In this document: positions 38,158-46,605 of the stretch, piece after piece
How positions within the stretch are numbered: the stretch's first letter is position 1
Layout: every line of letters begins with the position of its first letter
Source of the DNA: Alphaproteobacteria bacterium
Lineage (GTDB): Bacteria > Pseudomonadota > Alphaproteobacteria > CAAGCB01 > CAG-977
Reading direction: 5' to 3'
Assembly (NCBI GenBank): GCA_900768185.1
Contig: CAAGCB010000044.1
Span: 136,642 to 200,641 of the forward strand
DNA: 64,000 nucleotides
Program-made: the position numbers and the translations under genes
The notes under the pieces: generated by a model
Seen by the model: only the letters and a program-made list of their open reading frames with translations
Databases searched by the model: none
Told to the model about the DNA's origin: nothing

Positions 38158-38760
38158 TCAATCTTCGGATTTCAGTTCGGCGACATAGTTGTCTACCGCG
38201 GCGTTGACGTCTTTTTTGTCTTTCTCGCTCAGTCCCCGAATCGTTTTGGCTTTGTACATTTCCAGAGCTTCGATCAAAGCGGATTTTTTGATTTTGACGG
38301 CGACGTCGCATTTATAGCCGACATAATCTTTCGCGGCGCCCAGCTGTTTTTGATACGAACGTTTTTCCCAATACGTTTCCGCGACGACGACGCCGTGCAG
38401 ATTCGTGTCGACGATCTGTTGCAGTTTGTCTTTCATTTTGATGTCAGCGGTTTCGCCGGTGGCTTTTCTGGATTCTTCAAACTGCGCGGCGATTTCCTGC
38501 GCGACTTCGGCGGCGATTTTCCGCGTGGCGTTGGCTTCGGCGGAACGCAGGCAGGTGCGTTCTTCGGGCGCGACGGCGTTGGCGACGTAATAGCGGTTGG
38601 TCTTGCGTTCGGACGACGAATCGATTTTCGCCGTTTTGGACTGCGTCGTCCAGAACGGTTTTGACGATTCGGACGCGTCCGTCACCGTGTAATCGGGTTT
38701 GAAACTGGAACATGCCGCCAGCAGACAAACGGCGGAAACGGTCAGGATTTGTTTTTTCAT
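38158..38760 (-). CDS. Small lipoprotein of the LpoB/LPP20 operon
   Basis: A 200-residue lipoprotein (lipobox LLAAC, Cys16). Its middle (RSAEANATRKIAAEVAQEIAAQF, then VAETYWEK) resembles the LPP20-type domain of its neighbour, so it may be a divergent paralogue. Two further cysteines (RTCLRS and YKCDVAV) may pair. It lies 15 bases upstream of the LPP20-like gene and about 40 bases after the COG3014-like gene. Confidence 0.75.
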   Translation of the reverse strand: MKKQILTVSAVCLLAACSSFKPDYTVTDASESSKPFWTTQSKTAKIDSSSERKTNRYYVANAVAPEERTCLRSAEANATRKIAAEVAQEIAAQFEESRKATGETADIKMKDKLQQIVDTNLHGVVVAETYWEKRSYQKQLGAAKDYVGYKCDVAVKIKKSALIEALEMYKAKTIRGLSEKDKKDVNAAVDNYVAELKSED

Positions 38761-38799
38761 AGATGGTTCTCCTTTGGTTTGAATAAAATTTTCCTATTG

Positions 38800-40236
38800 T
38801 CACGCGTCAGGTATGTTCAGGTCAACTAAAACCGCACGCGAATCGTCCACGGTGAACGGAAACGTTTTCACCGTTTTATCGCCGGAAACGATTTTTCCCG
38901 TGTAGTCGCCTTTTTTCAACTGGACGGATTGTTGCAAGACGGCGTTCGGCAACAGTCCCCAATAACGCGTGTCGGCGTATTCGGTCGATTCGATCAGTTT
39001 GACGGATCCCGCGAATGCGCCGTAAGCCATCAAAATCGACAGCGAGTTGTCTTTATTGTAAAGGGAACAGGCGGCGACGGCGGCGGAAACGTATTTTCCG
39101 GTCAGCCGCGCGCCGCGCGTCGAAATCAGTTTCGCGCGTTTGCGTTTAAACTCTTTGTACGCGGTTTCGGATACGGGGGCGGTCAGCACCAGCGGTTCGT
39201 CCGCGACGTTTTCCCCTTCGCCGTTCGCGACGATCAGGCGGTAGTCCCCGATTTTCGCGGGTTCGGGAACGGACGGGATTTCGAACGAAATGCGCTGTCC
39301 CGGCAAAATCATGCCCAGACAGGAAACGAAATCGTTGCCGCTTCCCGATGCCAAAAAAGCGGACAAGGGAATGACAAAGTCGACCCGTTCGGCTTTTTTC
39401 GGGGTGATCAGTCCGACTTTGACGACGAAACGGGCGTTTGATTTTTTCGTATTGTCGGCGTACAAATCCGCGCCTTTTGTTTTGGCGTACGCTTTCAGCC
39501 TTTCGCCGTTTTCCGATTGCAAGGACGGCGCGTCGGCGTAATCGGATTCCAACAGTTTCGGCACGTCCCGATACAGCTGGCGGGCGATTTGGCGATCACC
39601 GTTCGATCCGTAGATGTCGTGCATTTCCGCGCCCCACGTTTTTGCCAGCATGTCCTGATGAAATTCGTTTTTGTCGTCGGATTCCAGCGTGAACGTCGTC
39701 AGCAGGCTGTTCCAATCCAGAATCGACGCGCGCGCCGCGTTGAAATGCATGCGTTTTTCGGCGGCGTCGAAATCGCGCCGTTCGATTTGCTTTTTAACGC
39801 CTTTTTCTTCGATTTCGTAGGCTTCGCAATATCCCTGTTTCGACAGCAGGTAATGCGTCAGGGACTGGTAAAAACGCAACATCGATTGTTCGTATTTTTC
39901 GCCCGCATAGGGGATCAGACCGTCGCCCGCGAACTGCGCCGCGAAACTGCGGGACAGGCTTTTGGTGTAAAGTTCTTTCGCGCGTTCTTTCGCTTGGTCG
40001 AAATAGTGTAAAGACTGACAGTATTCGCCGTTCAGATAGTGGTACGATCCCAGTTCGAACCATCTGGCGTTCAAAGACGCTTTGTCGGTGTAAAAGTCGT
40101 CGTCCCGCGTCAGCCGATACGCCGTTTGCATATCGCCGGCGCGCACGGCGTCAACGAAACGCGCGTGTTCCGTTCCCGTATGTCCGCAGGCGGAAACGCA
40201 CAAAAGCATCAGCAAAACAATCAGATGTTTCAGCAT
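38800..40236 (-). CDS. COG3014-like large lipoprotein
   Basis: A 478-residue lipoprotein (lipobox CVSAC, Cys17). The N-terminal half is TPR-like (ARWFELGSYHYLNGEYCQSLHYFDQA; GEKYEQSMLRFYQSLTHYLL), which matches COG3014 proteins, and the C-terminal part has RYWGLLPNAVLQQSVQLKKGDY, again as in that family. COG3014 genes commonly lie with LpoB- and LPP20-type genes, as here. The start at 40236 gives the signal peptide; an in-frame upstream start would place it mid-protein. First gene of the operon. Confidence 0.8.
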   Translation of the reverse strand: MLKHLIVLLMLLCVSACGHTGTEHARFVDAVRAGDMQTAYRLTRDDDFYTDKASLNARWFELGSYHYLNGEYCQSLHYFDQAKERAKELYTKSLSRSFAAQFAGDGLIPYAGEKYEQSMLRFYQSLTHYLLSKQGYCEAYEIEEKGVKKQIERRDFDAAEKRMHFNAARASILDWNSLLTTFTLESDDKNEFHQDMLAKTWGAEMHDIYGSNGDRQIARQLYRDVPKLLESDYADAPSLQSENGERLKAYAKTKGADLYADNTKKSNARFVVKVGLITPKKAERVDFVIPLSAFLASGSGNDFVSCLGMILPGQRISFEIPSVPEPAKIGDYRLIVANGEGENVADEPLVLTAPVSETAYKEFKRKRAKLISTRGARLTGKYVSAAVAACSLYNKDNSLSILMAYGAFAGSVKLIESTEYADTRYWGLLPNAVLQQSVQLKKGDYTGKIVSGDKTVKTFPFTVDDSRAVLVDLNIPDA

Positions 40237-40302
40237 ACGTTCGTTCCTTGGTTTTTCGAACTGAAAGTCTAAGGAATTATCGGCGGAAAGGCAAGATGAC
40301 AA

Positions 40303-40953
40303 TCAAAAGTCGGACAAAGTCGACAATTCAGCGCGCAATTCGGGCAATCCCGCCTTTGTTTCGGAACTGGTGGGAAGCAGCATCGGATAGGCGGCGGTGT
40401 GTTTCGCCAGCGCGTCCAGCGTCCTCTGCGTGACGGATTTCAGCGCGGACGCCGAAATTTTATCCGTTTTTGTCAGAACGACCTGATAGACGACGGCGGA
40501 TTTATCCAGAATTTTCATGATTTCCTCGTCCGCCTTTTTAAGACCGTGACGGCTGTCGATCAGCAGGCAGACGCGGCGCAGGTTCGGGCGTCCCTTTAAA
40601 TACGTCGTGACCAGATCCTGCCAGGCGCGCACGGTTTCGACGGGAGCTTTCGCAAAGCCGTACCCCGGCATGTCGACCAGCCGCAAATATCCGTTCAAAT
40701 CAAAAAAGTTCAGCTGCTGGGTGCGCCCCGGCGTGTTCGACGTGCGCGCCAGCATCTTGCGTCCCGTCAGCGCGTTGATCAGGCTGGATTTACCGACGTT
40801 CGACGTTCCCGTGAATGCGATTTCCGGCTCTTTGCCCGCGGGCAGCTGCGTCAGCGACGCGACGCTGAGCATAAAGGCGCATTCTTTGGCGAACAGCAGG
40901 CGTCCTTTTTCGATCAAAGCCGCGCGTTCTTCGGCGTTCAGCTCGTCAATCAC
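40303..40953 (-). CDS. engB: Ribosome biogenesis GTPase EngB/YihA
   Basis: EngB (YihA/YsxC) is a small GTPase needed for 50S subunit assembly. The 216 residues hold GTSNVGKSSLINALTG (G1), NTPGRTQQLNFF (G2), LVDMPGYGFAK (G3) and VLTKTDKIS (G4). Its start overlaps the yidC stop by four bases. The order rpmH-rnpA-yidD-yidC-engB is standard for alphaproteobacteria. Confidence 0.96.
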   Translation of the reverse strand: MIDELNAEERAALIEKGRLLFAKECAFMLSVASLTQLPAGKEPEIAFTGTSNVGKSSLINALTGRKMLARTSNTPGRTQQLNFFDLNGYLRLVDMPGYGFAKAPVETVRAWQDLVTTYLKGRPNLRRVCLLIDSRHGLKKADEEIMKILDKSAVVYQVVLTKTDKISASALKSVTQRTLDALAKHTAAYPMLLPTSSETKAGLPELRAELSTLSDF

Positions 40954-42686
40954 GCTTTTTTCCTTTTTTTGCCTTTAAGTTTCAGCGCGTACTGCTGCGC
41001 GATGGACAGCAGATTGCTCCATGTCCAGTAAATGACCAGTCCCGACGCCAGATGTCCCAGCAAAAACGTCATCATTACGGGCATCATCGAAATAATCGTC
41101 GCTTGGGTTTTGTCGGCGGGTTTCGGGTTCATCAGCTGTTGCAGCCACATCGTCACCCCCATCAAAACAGGCCAGACGCCGATGTTAATCATGGACGGCA
41201 CCGACCAGTCCAGCAAACCGAACAGCGTGAAAACACTGCTGGGATCGGGGGCTGACAAATCCCGAATCCAACCGTAGAAGGGGGCTTGGCGCAATTCCAG
41301 CGAAATGTACAGCACCTTGTACAGCGAAAAGAACACGGGGATTTGAATCAGCATCGGCAGACAACCCGCCGCGGGATTGATGTGTTCGCGCTGATACAGC
41401 ATCATCATTTCCTGATTGAATCGCATTTTGTCATCGCCGCATTTATCGCGCAACTGTTCGATTCTGGGTTGCAAATCTTTCATTTTCGCCATGTTTTCGA
41501 ACGAACGGTTCGCAATCGGGTACATCGCCAGACGCAACAGAAACGCGAACAGCAAAATCGCCAGCCCCATGTTGCCCAGCATTGAATAGAACCAGCTGAG
41601 GATAAAGAAAAACGGTTTGGTCAGGAAATAGTACCACCCGAAATCGACGGTCAGGTCGAAACGCTTGATGCCCAAATCCTTTTCATAGGAATCGATCAGA
41701 CGCAATTCCTTTGCGCCCGCGAACAGGCGATTGGTCGTCTGGACGGCTTGTCCCGCTTCGATGACGGTCGGGGGCATCAGGTAATCCGCCTGATAATGTT
41801 TTCCCGCCGTCGTGTCCTGTTCGCTGAATTTGACGGTGACGTTCGGCGCGCTTTGGTCGAACGCCAGAACAGCCATCCAGTATTTGTCCGTGATGCCCGC
41901 CCAGCCGCCGGTCGTTTTGAACGAAGCCTGTCCTTCCTTGTCCATTTTGGGATAGGCGAATTCCTTTAACGATCCGTCCAGATAGCCGACCATGCCTTCC
42001 AGCACGGCGCCGCGCTGGGATTCGGGGACGTTCGTTCTGCCGATCAAGCCGTAGTTGAACAGCGTAACGGCTTTCGCGCCGTAGTTTTCGATGCGGTCGG
42101 AAACGGTGAACATGTAATTCGCGTCAACGGAAATCTGGCGGATAAAGCGCAAGCCCGCCTTGTTGTCCCACGTCAAAGTCAGGGGACTGTCTTCGCTCAG
42201 CTCCGCGTTTTCCGTTTGCCACGGGGTTTCCGCGTTCGGCAAAGCCAAACCGTCGGTCGACACCCAGCCGAATTCGGCAAAGAAAGGATACGCCGTGCCG
42301 ACGGGCGACAAAAGCGAAATATGCGGGCTGTTTTCGTCCAGCGTTTCACGGTATTTCGTCAGCATCAGGTTGTCGAACCGCGCGCCTTTCAAACGCAGGG
42401 TGCCGTGAACGGACGGAGCGTTGATCGCGACGCGGCGGTTTTCTTCAACGGCGGTTTCGACGGAAACGGGGGCGGGCGCGGTCATGACGGCGGCGGCGTC
42501 TTTCATCGCGGCGGGCGCGGGCGCCGGAGCGGCGTTCACGGGCGCGGTCGCGGGAACGGCGGGCTGCGGTTTGACTCCGGCGATTCTCGCGTCGGACGGA
42601 AAGATCGCGTCGAACAAGAACAGCAACACCGCCGAAAAGACGACAGCCAAAATCAAATTGCGTTTTTCCAAATTGTTGTTTTCCAT
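40950..42686 (-). CDS. yidC: Membrane protein insertase YidC
   Basis: YidC inserts and folds inner membrane proteins, alone or with SecYEG. The 578 residues have the gram-negative form: an N-terminal membrane anchor (LILAVVFSAVLLFLFDAIF), an Ala/Pro linker, a large periplasmic beta domain (about 60-340), and five membrane segments with YPIANRSFENMAKMKDLQPRI and LPMLIQIPVFFSLYKVL. The C-terminus is basic (KLKGKKRKKA), as expected for ribosome contact. Confidence 0.97.
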   Translation of the reverse strand: MENNNLEKRNLILAVVFSAVLLFLFDAIFPSDARIAGVKPQPAVPATAPVNAAPAPAPAAMKDAAAVMTAPAPVSVETAVEENRRVAINAPSVHGTLRLKGARFDNLMLTKYRETLDENSPHISLLSPVGTAYPFFAEFGWVSTDGLALPNAETPWQTENAELSEDSPLTLTWDNKAGLRFIRQISVDANYMFTVSDRIENYGAKAVTLFNYGLIGRTNVPESQRGAVLEGMVGYLDGSLKEFAYPKMDKEGQASFKTTGGWAGITDKYWMAVLAFDQSAPNVTVKFSEQDTTAGKHYQADYLMPPTVIEAGQAVQTTNRLFAGAKELRLIDSYEKDLGIKRFDLTVDFGWYYFLTKPFFFILSWFYSMLGNMGLAILLFAFLLRLAMYPIANRSFENMAKMKDLQPRIEQLRDKCGDDKMRFNQEMMMLYQREHINPAAGCLPMLIQIPVFFSLYKVLYISLELRQAPFYGWIRDLSAPDPSSVFTLFGLLDWSVPSMINIGVWPVLMGVTMWLQQLMNPKPADKTQATIISMMPVMMTFLLGHLASGLVIYWTWSNLLSIAQQYALKLKGKKRKKA

Positions 42687-42699
42687 CGATTCACCTGTT

Positions 42700-43383
42700 T
42701 TATTCTTCGGGAACGGGATCGTACCCTTTGCCGCCCCACGGATTGCACCGCAGAACGCGTTTGATCGTCAGCCATGTTCCCCTGATCGCGCCGAAACGTT
42801 TCAACGCTTGGATTCCGTAGGCGGAACACGACGGCGTAAAACGGCACCTTCCGGGAAGAAGACCCGACATATTATCCTGATAGAACCGGATAAGCCAGAT
42901 TAAAAAGCGCGTCGGCGCATTTTCTTTCGGGGAAACGGCTTCCGCCGCCGCCCCGTTCGACGTGTCCGTCGGCGCCGTTTCGGGGGTTTCGGGAAACGCC
43001 GCGAACATTACGCATGAAAAAGCCGCCGCGGCGAACGCGCCGAAAACAACCGCGTACAACGTGCGCCGCCGTTTGAACGGCATGAAGACGGGCGTTTGCG
43101 ATTTCGGCGGAACGGGATCGTACCCTTGACCGCCCCACGGATTGCACCGCAAAATCCGTTTGATCGTCAGCCAGCTTCCTTTAACCGCGCCGTGAACGCG
43201 CAACGCTTCCAGCGCGTAGGCGGAACACGTCGGCGTGAAACGGCAGCACGCGGGTTTCAGCGGCGATATGAATTTGCGGTAAAACCACACCAGCGCGCTC
43301 AGCGCGCGCGCCGCCGCCGACGGACGGGGGTCAGACGCCGGCGCGTTCGGATTCGGTTGTGTCGGCTGTTTCGACGTCGCCAT
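42700..43383 (-). CDS. yidD: Tandem YidD fusion protein
   Basis: YidD is a small membrane-associated protein, normally about 70-90 residues, that assists YidC-dependent insertion. This 227-residue protein holds two complete copies. Copy 1 (about 25-92) has [20 protein letters not shown], then [20 protein letters not shown] and [14 protein letters not shown]. Copy 2 (about 155-225) has [40 protein letters not shown] and [15 protein letters not shown] basic KRRR stretch and one membrane segment (about 105-127) join them. The copies differ enough that the duplication is not recent. It overlaps rnpA by 53 bases. Confidence 0.93.
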   Translation of the reverse strand: MATSKQPTQPNPNAPASDPRPSAAARALSALVWFYRKFISPLKPACCRFTPTCSAYALEALRVHGAVKGSWLTIKRILRCNPWGGQGYDPVPPKSQTPVFMPFKRRRTLYAVVFGAFAAAAFSCVMFAAFPETPETAPTDTSNGAAAEAVSPKENAPTRFLIWLIRFYQDNMSGLLPGRCRFTPSCSAYGIQALKRFGAIRGTWLTIKRVLRCNPWGGKGYDPVPEE

Positions 43384-43732
43384 GGATTTCCTGCCTGATT
43401 TCGCGCAAGGCGAATTTCATGTCTTTGTACAGTTTGTCGTATTCGCGTTCAGCCGTTGAATAGCGCGCGATGACGACATAGTCGTATCCCGCGACGGCTT
43501 CGCGCGGCATCAAAGCGCGGCAAACGGCGCGCAACCGACGCTTTGCGCGGTTTCGACAGACGGCGTTTCCTATTTTTTTCGTCGCCGTGTATCCGATTCG
43601 AAAGACGGGGGGATCGAAAACGCGCTTGGTCGGCGCGGCTTGCAAAATAAGACCGGACTTTACAACTTTCAACCCGTTGCGGTTGACATGAAGGAAATCC
43701 GGTCTTTTTTTAATCAGTATCAATTTCGGCAT
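43331..43732 (-). CDS. rnpA: Ribonuclease P protein component RnpA
   Basis: RnpA is the protein subunit of RNase P, which trims tRNA 5' ends. The 133 residues contain the RNR signature, here [19 protein letters not shown], and the early [12 protein letters not shown]. The start at 43732 gives the normal family N-terminus. Its 3' end overlaps the yidD start by 53 bases, as is common for this gene pair. The acidic tail beyond residue 115 lies mostly in the overlap. Confidence 0.94.
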   Translation of the reverse strand: MPKLILIKKRPDFLHVNRNGLKVVKSGLILQAAPTKRVFDPPVFRIGYTATKKIGNAVCRNRAKRRLRAVCRALMPREAVAGYDYVVIARYSTAEREYDKLYKDMKFALREIRQEIHGDVETADTTESERAGV

Positions 43733-43756
43733 GCCCGCATATCCCAGCGGGACCGA

Positions 43757-43891
43757 TTACGCGGCTAAACGCTTGCGCCCCTTGCGGCGGCGATTGTTCA
43801 AAACCTTGCGTCCGCCGACCGTTGCCATGCGGCTGCGAAACCCATGACGGCGAGTCCGGACAATTTTACTGGGCTGATATGTACGTTTCAT
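43757..43891 (-). CDS. rpmH: Large-subunit ribosomal protein bL34
   Basis: A 44-residue, strongly basic protein that reads [20 protein letters not shown] and ends RKGRKRLAA, the complete bL34 sequence. It is the first gene of the rpmH-rnpA-yidD-yidC-engB run, which couples ribosome and RNase P production with membrane insertion. Confidence 0.97.
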   Translation of the reverse strand: MKRTYQPSKIVRTRRHGFRSRMATVGGRKVLNNRRRKGRKRLAA

Positions 43892-43927
43892 GGACAACTC
43901 CGTTCCTTAATCAAAATCGAGTAATTC

Positions 43928-43956
43928 CCTATAACCCGTTTAAAGGTCGGAGTCAA
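43928..43956 (-). promoter_or_regulatory. Predicted promoter for the rpmH operon
   Basis: On the minus strand TTGACT (43951-43956) and TATAGG (43928-43933) are exactly 17 bases apart, about 37 bases upstream of rpmH. The -35 box overlaps the stop codon of the upstream esterase gene. Confidence 0.62.
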
Positions 43957-44750
43957 GCGGGGTTTTCCCTTTTTTTCAAAAAATCGCATTTTTCGATAAA
44001 GGCGCAAACATCGCCGCAGACCGCGTGTTCCAGCCCGTAATGTCCCGACGGTCGTTCGATGATTTCGGCGTTTGTTCCCAGCTCGGTCAGCAGGGAGCGC
44101 GAAAACAGATCGACGGTTTTCGGAAAGATTTCGTCGAACTTCCCGCGCGCCAGCAAAACGGGAATCGGAGGAAAAGGCGTTTTTCTTTCGCGCAGTCTGT
44201 CGGGACGCAGAATCCCCGATCCGATCGACGCCAGTCCGCCCAAAGCGCGCCCCGCCCGCGTCAATTCTGGACGGAACAGGACGCATTCGAACGCGGTCAT
44301 GCCGCCTTGCGAAATGCCGATCAGAACGCAGTCGCGCGGGGTCAAGCCGTCTTTGTCCGCCCTGTTCACGATGAATTGATTGATTTTACCTGCCGTTTCG
44401 TTCGCTTCATCAGCCGCTTGGCGCATCATGCCGCGGGCGCGCTTCGGGGCGAAGTCGGGCATGAACGAACACCATGCGCCGTCGAACGCGGTGTCGTCCA
44501 AATTCCACCATTGGCGTTTTTGCGGATTGTTTTCAGCCGGAACGGGCGCCGTTCCGTCAATGACGCAGACGGCGGCGTCGGGGGCGGATTCGGCGATTTT
44601 GCAGGCGAACGTCATGTTGGACAGCGCGTCGCCGCCGTAACCGTGCAGTAAAACGACCAGTCTTTCGGCTTTCCCCGATTCGGGGCTGATTTCCAATCCC
44701 GTCAATCCGTCGTTTTTCCATGGAAAAACGCGTCCGTCAAAATCGATCAT
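43953..44750 (-). CDS. Alpha/beta hydrolase, phospholipase/carboxylesterase family
   Basis: A 265-residue cytosolic serine hydrolase of the phospholipase/carboxylesterase family. The oxyanion segment is LVVLLHGYGGD, the nucleophile elbow GISQGGMTAF, the acid is the Asp in ARGKFDEIFP, and the His is in RPSGHYGLEH. QWWNLDD and the early placement of HGYGGD are typical. Substrate unknown; short-chain esters are usual. Confidence 0.9.
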   Translation of the reverse strand: MIDFDGRVFPWKNDGLTGLEISPESGKAERLVVLLHGYGGDALSNMTFACKIAESAPDAAVCVIDGTAPVPAENNPQKRQWWNLDDTAFDGAWCSFMPDFAPKRARGMMRQAADEANETAGKINQFIVNRADKDGLTPRDCVLIGISQGGMTAFECVLFRPELTRAGRALGGLASIGSGILRPDRLRERKTPFPPIPVLLARGKFDEIFPKTVDLFSRSLLTELGTNAEIIERPSGHYGLEHAVCGDVCAFIEKCDFLKKRENPA

Positions 44751-44793
44751 CGCGATCCCTTTCGTTGTTCAAACTTTTTCGTCGGCGGATTTG

Positions 44794-44822
44794 TTGCTTT
44801 TCACAACCGATTCGGGTATGCT
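44794..44822 (+). promoter_or_regulatory. Predicted promoter for the DtxR/MntR-type regulator
   Basis: TTGCTT (44794-44799) and TATGCT (44817-44822) with a 17-base spacer, 24 bases upstream of the ATG at 44846. Confidence 0.5.
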
Positions 44823-44845
44823 TCAAACAAAAAGGATAAAACGTC

Positions 44846-45505
44846 ATGGCAGTCACTTCGCGGTTGGAAGATTATCTGGAAGCCCTGTTTCATCTGGAAA
44901 CCACCGGCGGCAGACAAACTGTAACAGCTTTGGCTGAAAATTTAAAGCTGACAAAGGGCACTATCGCCACGGTAATTAAAAAAATGGCGGAACAGCGGCT
45001 GGTTTTGCATGAAGCCTACGGCGCGATCCGGTTGACGCCGAAAGGACGCGAAATCGGCTGGCGCGTGTTTATGAAGCACGAACGGCTGACGGTCTTTTTC
45101 CGTGATTTATTAGGGGTCGACGCCGAAAAATCAGAAGAAATCGCCTGTTTGATCGAACATCATCTGGACGGTTCGGCGGCAAACCGGTTTTTCAATCTGG
45201 TGCATTTTCTGCAAGGCGCGCAAGCCAACCGGAAAGATTGGACAAAGGATCTGTTTCGGGAATTGAGTCAAGCGGGAAACATGCCCGCTCCGCTGACCGT
45301 CGGCGTGTTCGACAAAGGGCGCGTGTGTCGGTTGACGGGCGATGCGAAAACGGTTGAAAATTTAAACGCTCTGGGAATCGCATGGGGCGACACGCTGGAA
45401 AACGTGACCCGTTGCGCCGACGGCGGACATTATGAAGCGACCGTCAACGCGCGCCATGTCGTCAAACTGGACGAACAAACGGCGGCGACGGTCTGGATTG
45501 TTTGA
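44846..45505 (+). CDS. DtxR/MntR-family metal-dependent transcriptional regulator
   Basis: A 219-residue iron- or manganese-sensing repressor. The N-terminal winged helix starts with SRLEDYLEALFHL, where Asp and Glu match the MntR metal ligands, and the second part has KHERLTVFF and LIEHHLDGSAANRF, with further His/Glu ligands. The C-terminal part (about 150-219) resembles the FeoA/SH3-like domain of long DtxR proteins. Such regulators usually sit by feoAB or mntH, but neither is visible here. Confidence 0.9.
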   Translation: MAVTSRLEDYLEALFHLETTGGRQTVTALAENLKLTKGTIATVIKKMAEQRLVLHEAYGAIRLTPKGREIGWRVFMKHERLTVFFRDLLGVDAEKSEEIACLIEHHLDGSAANRFFNLVHFLQGAQANRKDWTKDLFRELSQAGNMPAPLTVGVFDKGRVCRLTGDAKTVENLNALGIAWGDTLENVTRCADGGHYEATVNARHVVKLDEQTAATVWIV

Positions 45506-45508
45506 GCC

Positions 45509-46585
45509 TTATTTGCGCTTTTTCGCCTTTTTCCGCTTGGACGGCGCGGCGGTCGGCTTTTCGTCCGGCTTTTTTAAAAACGGAAGCAAATCCGCCACTT
45601 TTTCATTCGACATGCGGTACAGCCAAGGGGCGTGGAACGCGTCCAGCTTTTTGGCTTCGGCTTTGACGGCGTCGGACGCGTTCGGCTGGGCTTCGAACGT
45701 CACGGCGACGTAAGGGGCGCCCTCTTTCAGATAAATGAACAGATAAGCCGTCAGCCGGTCGAACGTTTCGACGACGGCGTATGCCGCGGGGCGGATCCCG
45801 TTCCATTCCGCCGTGCGCGCGACGGGCTTTTCAAAATCGAACGAATGTAAAATTTGTTCGGCGTTGCGGATAAAATCCGATCCCGTTACGACGTAGCCGT
45901 CCGACAGATAGGCGATGTCCAGATCGCCGTTCCGCGTTGAACGCCGGTACACGGCTTCGCGCGTTTTTGTCGAATCGATAATCGTGTATGACGCGATTTT
46001 TCGTTTCGCCAGCGGCAGCAAACGCGTGTTCAGCCAGTCGGACACGCCGCCCGTCACGTCGACGTTCCCGCGTACCAGCCAAGATTGCGCGTCGTCGGGA
46101 AAGCGCGCGAAATATCCGTACAAATTCCCGAAATCGTCGCCGGAGCGTTTTCCCATCAGCACGTCGGCGATTTGCGCGCCGTTCGAATCCAACAGCGTCA
46201 CCAGATAGGATCGCGCCCCTTTGACCGAGCTGTCTTCAACCCGCAAATCGGGGTAAAAGTCGGGCAGGGCGGTTTTGGGTTCGATCTTTTCCAATCCCGC
46301 CAGTCCGATCAACGCGTTGCGGATTCTGTCCTTGTCCGCGGGATAATTATCGGCTTCCGTCATTACCCAGCCGGCGGCGTCGTCGCGCATGAACGTCATC
46401 GTTTCGCCGCCGTGTTCAATGGCGAAAACTTCGACTTCGTTGATTTTATTCATCAAATCGGGCAACAGCGGCTTGCCCGAAAACGACCCCGCCGAATATT
46501 CCGGCGTCATCACCCAGACGCACACGGCGAACAGGAACATGATCAAGGCGGCAATCGACAGTTTGACAAAAGAACGCGGGTGCAT
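45509..46585 (-). CDS. DUF4340 protein of the GldG-type ABC system
   Basis: A 358-residue protein with one N-terminal membrane segment (LSIAALIMFLFAVCVWVM) and a large periplasmic part of the DUF4340 family (VFAIEHGGETMTFMRDDAAGWVM; YPADKDRIRNALIGLAGL). DUF4340 genes typically follow ABC ATPase, permease and GldG-like genes, as here. The C-terminus is Lys/Arg-rich. Its role within the complex is not known. Confidence 0.88.
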   Translation of the reverse strand: MHPRSFVKLSIAALIMFLFAVCVWVMTPEYSAGSFSGKPLLPDLMNKINEVEVFAIEHGGETMTFMRDDAAGWVMTEADNYPADKDRIRNALIGLAGLEKIEPKTALPDFYPDLRVEDSSVKGARSYLVTLLDSNGAQIADVLMGKRSGDDFGNLYGYFARFPDDAQSWLVRGNVDVTGGVSDWLNTRLLPLAKRKIASYTIIDSTKTREAVYRRSTRNGDLDIAYLSDGYVVTGSDFIRNAEQILHSFDFEKPVARTAEWNGIRPAAYAVVETFDRLTAYLFIYLKEGAPYVAVTFEAQPNASDAVKAEAKKLDAFHAPWLYRMSNEKVADLLPFLKKPDEKPTAAPSKRKKAKKRK

Positions 46586-46605
46586 GGACGGGACTCCTTA
46601 ATTCC

